Assembly: GCA_045601305.1 (NCBI GenBank)
Contig: JAZRZG010000091.1
Span: 1-16,240, forward strand
DNA: 16,240 bases
Source of the DNA: Equadaptatus sp045601305
GTDB taxonomy: Bacteria; Synergistota; Synergistia; Synergistales; Synergistaceae
Reading direction: 5' to 3'
Within the stretch, counting starts at the first letter, position 1. Every line of letters starts with the position of its first letter. Shown here one piece after another: positions 1-7,143 of the stretch. The notes under the pieces were generated by a model. The model searched no databases and had not been told where the DNA came from. It worked only from the letters and a program-made list of their open reading frames with translations. Made by a program: the position numbers and the translations under genes.

Positions 1-408
1 TTCAATTCCGCCCCAGTGAAACGGAAAACAACTTGGGGAAGCTCCGCTTCAGCCGGAAAAGAAAGCCCGATAGAGAAAGCCGTTAATTTGTTGTCCGCCC
101 ATCGCATACGCAGTACGTTAGAAACGTTACCCCCTTTATCACTTTGGTTTCCCGAAGTGCAAGGTGCGGAGTGCGAGGTGCGAAATTAACAACTCCCTCT
201 ACTATATAAATATGTTTTTTGCTCAAAAAACGGAAACACTTATTGCAGATAAAGCCGCACTGCAACTGAGTTTACACCGTGTCAAAAAAACAGCAAGTGT
301 TTCCAAAATTTCTGCTGAAAACATATTTACTAATTGGGAGGACTTAACACTTTATAGTCTGCCTTGTCATCAGACGGCACAGGAGAGAAGAAACCCTGTA
401 GATATTTC
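1..408. other. Intergenic region with no supported gene
   Basis: I see no credible gene here. Short open frames exist on both strands, but they have no convincing ribosome binding site and one runs through a tandem heptad repeat and the downstream promoter. The contents are a small hairpin at 39-51 (GAAGC, TCC, GCTTC), an RGT-heptad block at 154-185 of the type that fills the right end of the window, and AT-rich DNA from about 186 to 345. Confidence 0.6.
154..185 (+). repeat. Short 7-bp tandem repeat, GNGGTGC/GAAGTGC type
   Basis: Four degenerate heptads follow one another: GAAGTGC, AAGGTGC, GGAGTGC and GAGGTGC, then GAA. They match the GCGAAGT/GCGAGGT class of arrays at 15079-15113, 15400-15442 and 15482-15516. 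This block is therefore a member of the repeat family that dominates the far end of the window, about 15 kb away. Confidence 0.7.
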
Positions 409-436
409 TTGCGCAACAGCGATTATGCTGTATAAT
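409..436 (+). promoter_or_regulatory. Probable sigma70-type promoter of the adhesin gene
   Basis: A perfect -10 hexamer TATAAT lies at 431-436. A partial -35 TTGCGC lies at 409-414, 16 bp upstream. Transcription would start near 443 and give a leader of about 110 nt before the adhesin ATG. No other hexamer pair as good is visible between the window start and the gene. The call rests on sequence match only. Confidence 0.55.
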
Positions 437-552
437 ACGCAGAACGGCGGAACGTACTCCGTCAGGTTTGCGTACTAACCGTGGCAGATGTTTGTTTGGT
501 ATAAATGGCGAAATCAATTGGTTACACAAAATTCATACAAGGAGGAAACACA

Positions 553-3078
553 ATGAAACAGAGAAACATCAAGAAACTTGCGACAATCCTAATGCTCCTG
601 TCGTTCATCTTCGCGACGGTATCGCCGGCAATGGCAGGTGATGGAACGATAATTAACAGCGCCGCCGGTACGATTGGACCAAGAACCGGTGCTGACGCAG
701 GCTATTATTCCACGGCGATGGGCTACCAAACGAACTCCAGTGGAAACTATTCCACTGCGATGGGTTGGCTGACGACTGCTAGTGAGGTAGAGTCCACTGC
801 GTTGGGTTTTCATACGACCGCCAGCGGAAGAGCTTCCACAGCGATGGGTGACTGGACAACCGCTAGCGGACCTATTGCTTTGGCTACGGGTACCCACACG
901 CATGCCACCGGAGCTGTTTCCGTGACTATGGGAGACGGTACGATCGCGAGCGGTACCCTTTCCGTATCAATGGGTTATGCTTCTAAGGCGGTAGGTGATG
1001 TTTCCTTTGCAGGCGGCGGAAGCACAAGCGATGCCGGTGGTCAAGCCTACGGCAACAGTTCGTTTGCGTTTGGTATTGGCGCGGTTGCGGGTGTTGACGG
1101 CGATGCGACAAAAGGTGCTAATGCAATATCAATGGGTTTCTATACGACCGCAAGCGGAGATGTTTCCGTAGCGATGGGCAAAGAAACGTCAGCCAGCGGC
1201 GAACGTTCCACTGCGATGGGAAGCAATACGCAAGCAATCGGAATTGTTTCCACAGCGATGGGTTACTACACTATTGCCGAAGGGGAGGCTTCCGTGGCGA
1301 TGGGGAATCATACGTATGCTCTCGGAGGCGGTTCTACAGCGATGGGTAGTCGGACGACTGCCAGCGGGCAAACTTCTACGGCGATGGGTGATGGTACGAC
1401 TGCCAGCGGCAACTATTCCACAACGATGGGTTTCAGAACGGAAGCTGTAGGCGACTATTCCACGGCTATGGGTTCCTATACGGATGCTAAGGGAAATTAT
1501 TCCACGTCAGCAGGTTACAAATCACTTGCAAATGGAGCTGCGTCTTTTGCAGGCGGCGGCTTAGTTGTAGAAGCGGGTTCATCAACGTTTAAGGTTGGCG
1601 GAGGCAAAGCGTACGCCGACGGCTCCTTTGCGTTCGGCGCCGGTACAGCAGCGGGAACAGCCGGCAACTCGGCTGCAGGAAAGGGCAGCGTTGCAATGGG
1701 TACGTTTGCTCAGGCAGTCGGCGACAATACTTTCGCCCTCGGCTGGGCAGACCCCTTTAAGGATGAAGATACTGCCATGAGCTACATGGTGACAGGGTTG
1801 AAAGATATCGTTCTCAACAAAGACAAACATTCTGACCTTTATGCCACATGGGAAGGTCTTTTGGGAACACTCCCCCCAGGCACGGTACCGGGTATTACCT
1901 CTGTTGATGACCTTGCCAATATTACAACTGAGCAGGCGGAAGCACTGGCAGCAGTGTGTAAGCAATATGTGCTGCATGACCCGACTATGTCAAACGCGGA
2001 ACTGCTTTCAGAAGCGGTCGGGGAATATCTGCCGGCGATTTCAGGCACGACCGCAAGCGGCAAAAACGCGATTGCGATGGGTGCTTCAACAAACCCGCAG
2101 GGCGTGGCTGCCTCAGGCGCCAACTCAATAGCGTTTGGTACAGACGCGAAAGCAACGCACGATAATTCTGTAGCGCTTGGCAACGACGCGCAGGCAACTG
2201 CAGAAAACGCGCTTGCGCTCGGCACAAACGCGCAGGCATTGGCTGAAAACAGCGTAGCGATAGGCGAAAACAGCCGTGTTGAAGGCGCGAACTCCGTAGC
2301 AATCGGCTATAACAACGTAGTGACAGGCGCGATGTCAACCTCAGTCGGCTACAAGAACGTAGTAAGCGGAGACCGTTCCGGCGCGTTCGGCGACCCGAAC
2401 ATTGTGTCCGGCAGCGGAAGCTACGCGATAGGAAACGACAACGAAATAGCCGGAAACAACAACTTCGTACTCGGCAGCAACGTAAAAATAACCGACAAGA
2501 ACATTACAAATTCTGTTGCGCTCGGCAACAATTCAAAAGTAACGGGAAGCAACGAAGTATCAGTCGGTGACGCATCAAAAGGCATAACGCGCAAAATCAC
2601 GAACGTAGCGAAAGCTGAAAATGACACAGATGCCGTCAACTACGTACAAATGAAAGACTACGTTGCGGAACATGGCGGAAGTGACCCTGCGATAAGACAG
2701 GAACTGAACGCTGTAGCCGGCGAAGTAAAGGAAGTCGGAGCAATAAGCGCGGCATTGGCAGGTCTGCATTTTGCGGAGCCGAGCGGCGAAGAAGGAGACA
2801 AATTTGTCGGAGCGGTAGCTTACGGTAATTACAGAGGTGAAAGCGCGGGCGCAATCGGTGTTGCGTACAAGCCGAATCCGAACTTTATGCTGAGCGCGTC
2901 AACGAGTGTCGGCAACAATCAGAACGCGTATAACGCCGGTGTAAGCCTTAAGTTTGGCAAGGGCGAAACGGCAAAGACACGCGCGGAGCTTCAGAAACAG
3001 GTGAAATATCTGAACGGTAAAATCGAAACGCTTGAGAGTGAAATTGAAGAACTGAAAAAACTGATTAAGAAACAGTAA
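553..3078 (+). CDS. YadA-like trimeric autotransporter adhesin with a C-terminal coiled coil after the anchor
   Basis: This is a type Vc secreted, surface-exposed trimeric adhesin of 841 residues. I chose ATG 553 because AAGGAGG lies at 539-545 and the protein then opens with a clean Sec signal (cut after AMA, residue 28). An upstream in-frame ATG at 505 would put 16 extra residues before it. Head region: about 25 roughly 14-residue left-handed beta-roll repeats (YSTAMGxxTxASGN type) at about 45-398 and again about 497-675. Between them, residues about 400-495 are non-repetitive and look helical, with the only obvious Cys of the protein. The neck/stalk motif KITNVA begins at 681, followed by DAVNYVQ. 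The YadA anchor spans about 730-801 and ends in the strand NAGVSLKF. Unusually, about 40 residues follow, with heptad positions L813, V817, L820, I824, L827, I831, L834 and I838. The gene stands alone with its own promoter and terminator. The ligand cannot be told from sequence. Confidence 0.93.
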   Translation: MKQRNIKKLATILMLLSFIFATVSPAMAGDGTIINSAAGTIGPRTGADAGYYSTAMGYQTNSSGNYSTAMGWLTTASEVESTALGFHTTASGRASTAMGDWTTASGPIALATGTHTHATGAVSVTMGDGTIASGTLSVSMGYASKAVGDVSFAGGGSTSDAGGQAYGNSSFAFGIGAVAGVDGDATKGANAISMGFYTTASGDVSVAMGKETSASGERSTAMGSNTQAIGIVSTAMGYYTIAEGEASVAMGNHTYALGGGSTAMGSRTTASGQTSTAMGDGTTASGNYSTTMGFRTEAVGDYSTAMGSYTDAKGNYSTSAGYKSLANGAASFAGGGLVVEAGSSTFKVGGGKAYADGSFAFGAGTAAGTAGNSAAGKGSVAMGTFAQAVGDNTFALGWADPFKDEDTAMSYMVTGLKDIVLNKDKHSDLYATWEGLLGTLPPGTVPGITSVDDLANITTEQAEALAAVCKQYVLHDPTMSNAELLSEAVGEYLPAISGTTASGKNAIAMGASTNPQGVAASGANSIAFGTDAKATHDNSVALGNDAQATAENALALGTNAQALAENSVAIGENSRVEGANSVAIGYNNVVTGAMSTSVGYKNVVSGDRSGAFGDPNIVSGSGSYAIGNDNEIAGNNNFVLGSNVKITDKNITNSVALGNNSKVTGSNEVSVGDASKGITRKITNVAKAENDTDAVNYVQMKDYVAEHGGSDPAIRQELNAVAGEVKEVGAISAALAGLHFAEPSGEEGDKFVGAVAYGNYRGESAGAIGVAYKPNPNFMLSASTSVGNNQNAYNAGVSLKFGKGETAKTRAELQKQVKYLNGKIETLESEIEELKKLIKKQ

Positions 3079-3100
3079 CGGAAAGCAGAACAGCAGTATC

Positions 3101-3140
3101 AGCGGCGCGGAAATTTTTCCCGCGCCGCTTCTCATATTTT
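3101..3140 (+). terminator. Probable intrinsic terminator after the adhesin gene
   Basis: A 10-bp GC-rich stem (AGCGGCGCGG at 3101-3110 with CCGCGCCGCT at 3120-3129) starts 22 nt after the adhesin stop. The tail, TCTCATATTTT, is only partly T-rich, so termination may be imperfect. No gene on the opposite strand would use it. Confidence 0.65.
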
Positions 3141-3252
3141 CGCGGCGGATAATTTTTCACGGGACTTTTTTGTTTCAATAGTGTAAAATCTACTTTATGA
3201 AGAATTTTTGATTTTTGAGCGCAGACTGTGCTCGCACAGAGGGGGTTGCGTT

Positions 3253-4533
3253 ATGAATGAGCTTGAGAAGATTCTCAGCATTTTGTCTGAGGAAATCGTC
3301 CCTGCTCAGGGATGTACGGAGCCTATAGCCATAGCTTACGCGGGCGCGAAGCTTTCTGATGAGCTTGGCGGTGTGCCTGACGAGGTTACGGCGTATCTTT
3401 CCGGAAACATGATAAAAAATGTCAAAAGTGTCAAAATTCCGGCTTCCGGCGGTATGGTAGGCATAGAAGCAGCGGTAGCGATGGGCTGTATCCTCGGCGA
3501 CGCGAAGCAGGAGATGATGGTTATTGCCGGTGCCGATCAGAGCAGACTTTCCGAGGTCGCGGCTTATGTCGCGGCAGGCAGGGTAAAAAGCTGTTTTGAA
3601 CGTACTGACGAGAAACTTTATATAAGGCTTGAGGGTGTTAAGGGCGCGGACAGAGCGCTTGTTGAAATTCAGAAGTATCACACGAATATCACGCGGCTTG
3701 AAAAGAACGGTGTTTCGGAACAGCTTGCGATGGGGTGCGGTTCTTCTGACAAAACAATGACGGACGACTCTTTCCTCACGGTTGATCTTATTTATGACAC
3801 GGCGAACGGTATAGATATTTCGCTGATTGAGCCGCTTTTTGACAGGGTAATCGAATATAACAGCGCGATTGCCGAGGAGGGGCTGAAAAATCAGTGGGGT
3901 ATAGGAATCGGCAAGACGATAAAGGAAGGTATAGACGAGGGTGTTTACGGCAACGACCTGAAGAACAACATTACGGCGTTTGCCGCGGCAGGCAGCGACG
4001 CGCGTATGAATGGCTGCGCAATGCCTGTTATGACTACGTCGGGCAGCGGAAATCAGGGGATGACCTGCTCTCTTCCGGTAATCAAATTCTGCGAAATGAA
4101 GGGTATCCCGCGCGAAAAACTTATTCGCGGACTTTTCTTCTCGCATCTGACCGCAATTCACATCAAAACGCTGATAGGCAGGCTGTCTGCCTACTGCGGG
4201 GCGATGGCGTCCTGCGCGGGCGTGAGCGGAGCGTTCGCGTATCTTGACGATTTGCCTCTTGACGTTATAAAAACTTCGGTTTCCAATACGCTGGGTACTG
4301 TATCGGGCATTATCTGCGACGGCGCAAAGAGTTCCTGCGCCTGTAAGATAGCCGCGGGTCTTTCGTCAGCTTTTGACAGCTACATGGCGGCAAAGAAGGG
4401 CAGGGCGCTGCTTTCCGGCGAAGGCATAATCGGCGCCAGCGCTGAAAGAACAATAGCAAACGTCGGCACTCTTGCGGCTGAAGGCATGCTTGAGACCGAC
4501 GAGGTAACGGTAAACATAATGATGAAAGAATAA
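3253..4533 (+). CDS. cyuA: L-cysteine desulfidase-like protein (UPF0597 / CyuA-CdsB family)
   Basis: The 426-residue product belongs to the UPF0597/YhaM family, related to the alpha chain of iron-sulfur L-serine dehydratases. Characterised members use a [4Fe-4S] cluster to break L-cysteine into pyruvate, ammonia and sulfide in the cytoplasm. Visible cysteines are C21 (in PAQGCTEP), C315 (in AYCGAM), C355 and C362 (in IICDGAKSSC). The spacings 315-355 (40) and 355-362 (7) match those I recall for the conserved Cys of the Methanocaldococcus jannaschii enzyme (C282, C322, C329, with C25 near the N terminus). ATG 3253 has a GAGGGGGT ribosome site 7 nt upstream; an in-frame ATG at 3208 adds 15 atypical residues. 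A small hairpin (3226-3239) abuts the ribosome site. The symporter gene starts 13 nt after the stop, so the two probably form an operon. A serine-type dehydratase activity is the main alternative. Confidence 0.85.
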   Translation: MNELEKILSILSEEIVPAQGCTEPIAIAYAGAKLSDELGGVPDEVTAYLSGNMIKNVKSVKIPASGGMVGIEAAVAMGCILGDAKQEMMVIAGADQSRLSEVAAYVAAGRVKSCFERTDEKLYIRLEGVKGADRALVEIQKYHTNITRLEKNGVSEQLAMGCGSSDKTMTDDSFLTVDLIYDTANGIDISLIEPLFDRVIEYNSAIAEEGLKNQWGIGIGKTIKEGIDEGVYGNDLKNNITAFAAAGSDARMNGCAMPVMTTSGSGNQGMTCSLPVIKFCEMKGIPREKLIRGLFFSHLTAIHIKTLIGRLSAYCGAMASCAGVSGAFAYLDDLPLDVIKTSVSNTLGTVSGIICDGAKSSCACKIAAGLSSAFDSYMAAKKGRALLSGEGIIGASAERTIANVGTLAAEGMLETDEVTVNIMMKE

Positions 4534-4546
4534 AGGAGATTTGGCA

Positions 4547-5722
4547 ATGTCAGAAAAAAACGGATTTTTCAACAGTCTTATTTTCAAACTTGTGCTGGGT
4601 GTCGCGCTCGGCATAATTATCGGTCTTAATGTCGGTGAACAGACAATCGGTATCATCAACACAATCAAATTCATTCTCGGTCAGATAATTTCGTTCACGG
4701 TGCCTCTTATCGTGCTTGGGTTTATCGCGCCGGCTATTACTCAGCTTAAGGCAAACGCAAGCAAAATGCTTGGAGCAATGATTTCTCTTGCGTATGTTTC
4801 AACTGTTTTGGCGTGCATTATGTCTATGGTTGCCGGCTATATCCTTATTCCGAAGCTCAATATCATTACAAATCCTGAGGGGCTCCGCGCAATTCCCGAA
4901 CTGATTTTCAAGGTGGAGATTCCGGCGGTTTTCCCTGTCATGACGGCGCTTATACTCGCGCTGTTCCTCGGTATGGGCGTAATTTGGGCGAAGGCTGAAT
5001 ATTTTGAAAAACTTCTCGGCGAGTTTAACAATATAGTTCTTCAGCTTGTACAGAAAATTATCATACCTATTCTGCCGTTCTTCATTGCGGCAACCTTTGC
5101 GACGCTTGCGTATGAAGGCAGTATCACAAAGCAGGCGCCGGTATTTCTCAAAATAATCGTTATCGTTATGGTTATGCACTATATCTGGCTTGCGGTGCTT
5201 TACCTTGCCGGAGGCGCGGTTTCAGGCAAAAATCCGTGGCACGTCATCAAAGAATACGGTCCCGCGTACCTTACTGCGGTAGGCACGATGTCTTCAGCCG
5301 CAACGCTTTCTGTTGCTCTTGACTGCGCAAGAAAAACGCCGCTTTCGGACGAGGTCAGAGACTTTGCCATTCCTATGGGCGCGACGGTTCATCTTTGCGG
5401 CTCTGCGCTGACGGAAACCTTTTTTGTCATGACGATTTCACAGGTGCTTTACGGTCATATTCCTGCGGTTGGAACAATGCTTCTGTTCGTGTTCCTGCTC
5501 GGAATTTTTGCCGTAGGAGCCCCCGGAGTCCCCGGAGGAACTGTTATGGCTTCTCTTGGAATTATTATCTCCGTGCTTGGTTTTGATGATACGGGTACAG
5601 CGCTCATGCTTACGATTTTCGCACTTCAGGACAGCTTCGGCACAGCCTGCAACGTTACGGGAGACGCCGCTCTTGCGATGATGCTCGACGGTATCTTCAA
5701 AGGAAAAGACAAAAAGGCGTAA
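4547..5722 (+). CDS. DAACS-family amino acid:cation symporter, probably for a neutral substrate (Cys/Ser)
   Basis: This 391-residue membrane protein is a dicarboxylate/amino acid:cation symporter (GltP/SstT type). Landmarks in order are the HP1 serine motif SSAATL, the TM7 segment PMGATVHLCGSALTE, the HP2 motif GVPGGTV, and the TM8 stretch running from D362 to D373 with NVTGD at its end. Against GltPh, D362 fits D394, N369 fits N401 and D373 fits D405. The position of R397, which holds the side-chain carboxylate of Asp/Glu, is G365. The TM7 motif NMDGT is HLCGS here, so the usual sodium-site Asp is replaced by Cys. These changes argue against a dicarboxylate substrate and fit a neutral amino acid. 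Together with the upstream cysteine desulfidase gene, uptake of cysteine or serine is my inference. I start at ATG 4547, with AGGAG 8 nt upstream; an in-frame TTG at 4541 is too close to the ribosome site. Confidence 0.85.
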   Translation: MSEKNGFFNSLIFKLVLGVALGIIIGLNVGEQTIGIINTIKFILGQIISFTVPLIVLGFIAPAITQLKANASKMLGAMISLAYVSTVLACIMSMVAGYILIPKLNIITNPEGLRAIPELIFKVEIPAVFPVMTALILALFLGMGVIWAKAEYFEKLLGEFNNIVLQLVQKIIIPILPFFIAATFATLAYEGSITKQAPVFLKIIVIVMVMHYIWLAVLYLAGGAVSGKNPWHVIKEYGPAYLTAVGTMSSAATLSVALDCARKTPLSDEVRDFAIPMGATVHLCGSALTETFFVMTISQVLYGHIPAVGTMLLFVFLLGIFAVGAPGVPGGTVMASLGIIISVLGFDDTGTALMLTIFALQDSFGTACNVTGDAALAMMLDGIFKGKDKKA

Positions 5723-5741
5723 AAGTCAAATTAAATGGAGC

Positions 5742-5770
5742 GGGGCAGGCGCTGCCTGCCCTGTATTTTG
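5742..5770 (+). terminator. Intrinsic terminator after the cysteine desulfidase/symporter unit
   Basis: A perfect 8-bp stem (GGGCAGGC at 5743-5750, GCCTGCCC at 5754-5761) with a 3-nt loop is followed by TGTATTTTG. It begins 20 nt after the symporter stop. It also lies just before the best mtaB start, so it helps decide that start; alternatively it could act as an attenuator in an mtaB leader. Confidence 0.7.
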
Positions 5771-5773
5771 CAA

Positions 5774-7090
5774 ATGGCGGGATTCTTGCGGAAAAAACTT
5801 TTCTCAATAACGGTTCAGGGCTGCCGCACAAATCTTTACGAAGCGGACGCCATTGTGAACAGTCTTGAAAAGCGCGGAGCGTTTCACTATGAGCAGCGCC
5901 CTGATTTTGCCGTTATCGTCAGCTGCTCAATAACCGCGGCGGCTGACAGGAAATTTCGCAAGCAGGTGCGAAAGCTTCGCCGCGAACATCCTAATATCGT
6001 AATTGTCGCGGCAGGCTGCTGCGTTCAGCAGCTCACCGACGAAGAGCTTGACGAACTTGGAATAGACATAGCGGTCGGCAACAGGCAGAAATATCTGATA
6101 CCTGATTTACTTGAAGAATATTTTGCCTGCGGCGGAAGACCGAGCGGCGCGTACGTTGACGATATACGCACGGAAGAAGGCTGGGACGCGCTTCAGCTTG
6201 ACGCGCCGCGGCTTCATACAAGGGCATTTCTCAAGCTTCAGGACGGCTGCGACCATTTCTGCAGCTACTGTATAGTACCGTATGTTCGCGGAAAATCGGT
6301 TCAGCGCGATTTTGATGACGCGCTTGCGGAAGCAAAACGCATTGTTAAGGCAAAATGCCCTGAAATTGTGCTGACCGGCGTTCATCTCGGACTTTACGAA
6401 AGACTGCCGGAATTTGTCCGCGCGCTTGGCGAAATCGATGGTCTGAAACGCATACGGTTTGGTTCTGTCGAGCCGCTTGCCGTTACAGACGAGCTGCTTG
6501 ACGCTTTAGCGGATACTCCGGCTTTTTGCAGACATCTGCATATACCGCTTCAGAGCGGAGACGACGGAGTTTTGAAACGGATGAACAGAGGCTATGTTTC
6601 TGCTGATTTTGCGCGGGTTGTTGAGCGCGTGCGCCGAAAACTTGGTGACGAAACACACATAAGCACTGATTTTATGCTCGGTTTTCCGGAGGAAAACGAC
6701 GCGGCGTTCAGGCGCAGTCTTGCCTTTGCCGCAGAAATGCGATTTGGCAAGATGCACGTGTTCCCGTATTCGCCGCGCGAAGGCACGGCGGCGGAAAAAT
6801 GGGAGCGCGCCGGCAGCGCAGAGGTCAAGGAACGCGAAGCGAAAACGCTTGAAACCGCCGCACGGCTTCATGAGATCTACTGCGCGCAGTGGCTGAACAA
6901 GCCTGTTGAAATTCTTGTTGAGGAAGTAAAAGACGGGGTTATGACCGGTCTTACACCTGAGTACGTGCGTGTCGCGGCGAAGGCTTCTGCAGAGGTCAAA
7001 AAGCGTGATACGGCGCAGATTGCCGCGACAGAATACAGAAACGGCATAATAACAGACGGCAGCAGCGCGGAAGAACTTGAAGAAGATTAA
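5774..7090 (+). CDS. mtaB: tRNA (N6-L-threonylcarbamoyladenosine(37)-C2)-methylthiotransferase MtaB
   Basis: MtaB is a cytoplasmic radical-SAM enzyme that adds a methylthio group to t6A at tRNA position 37 (ms2t6A). From ATG 5774 the product has 438 residues, the usual family size. The N-terminal UPF0004 domain carries the three cysteines expected for the auxiliary cluster (C17 in VQGCRTN, C51 in VSCSI, C82 in AAGCC). The radical-SAM motif CxxxCxxC is C159-C163-C166, in DGCDHFCSYC. A C-terminal TRAM-like region spans about residues 370-430. The longer reading from ATG 5735 would run through the terminator hairpin and add 13 residues (MERGRR...) that the family lacks. No good ribosome site precedes 5774, and TTG 5786 behind a weak GGCGGG is another possibility. 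mtaB-type rather than miaB or rimO is judged from the NLYEADA and CSYCIVPYVRGKSVQR segments. Confidence 0.9.
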   Translation: MAGFLRKKLFSITVQGCRTNLYEADAIVNSLEKRGAFHYEQRPDFAVIVSCSITAAADRKFRKQVRKLRREHPNIVIVAAGCCVQQLTDEELDELGIDIAVGNRQKYLIPDLLEEYFACGGRPSGAYVDDIRTEEGWDALQLDAPRLHTRAFLKLQDGCDHFCSYCIVPYVRGKSVQRDFDDALAEAKRIVKAKCPEIVLTGVHLGLYERLPEFVRALGEIDGLKRIRFGSVEPLAVTDELLDALADTPAFCRHLHIPLQSGDDGVLKRMNRGYVSADFARVVERVRRKLGDETHISTDFMLGFPEENDAAFRRSLAFAAEMRFGKMHVFPYSPREGTAAEKWERAGSAEVKEREAKTLETAARLHEIYCAQWLNKPVEILVEEVKDGVMTGLTPEYVRVAAKASAEVKKRDTAQIAATEYRNGIITDGSSAEELEED

Positions 7091-7129
7091 CGGTTCGTTA
7101 ATTAAAAATTTGTGGGTTTGTCAAACATA

Positions 7130-7143
7130 TGTTACAAAGAAGA
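7130..7143 (+). repeat. Left terminal inverted repeat of the IS481-type element
   Basis: TGTTACAAAGAAGA pairs with the right end at 8201-8213 when that is read on the minus strand (TGTTACAAAAAGA), with one base gapped. The transposase stop codon (TTA on the plus strand, 7132-7134) lies inside this repeat, a compact arrangement. Confidence 0.7.

Noticed and set aside
164..478. 104-residue plus-strand open frame before the adhesin
   Set aside because: It begins in the heptad repeat, has no ribosome site, runs across the likely promoter and shows no recognisable protein features.
3173..3200. Promoter of the cysteine desulfidase gene (TTTCAA, 16 bp, TTATGA, or TAAAAT at 3184)
   Set aside because: Neither pairing is close enough to consensus to choose; a promoter probably exists in 3130-3210 but is not placed.
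3190..4161. 323-residue minus-strand open frame opposite the cysteine desulfidase gene
   Set aside because: It is a shadow of a well-supported gene; its composition (many Arg, His and Tyr, no motifs) is typical of antisense frames.
7086..7102. Terminator after mtaB
   Set aside because: ATTAACG/CGTTAAT is a perfect 7-bp stem but AT-rich, overlaps the stop codon and is followed by mixed A/T; too weak to call.
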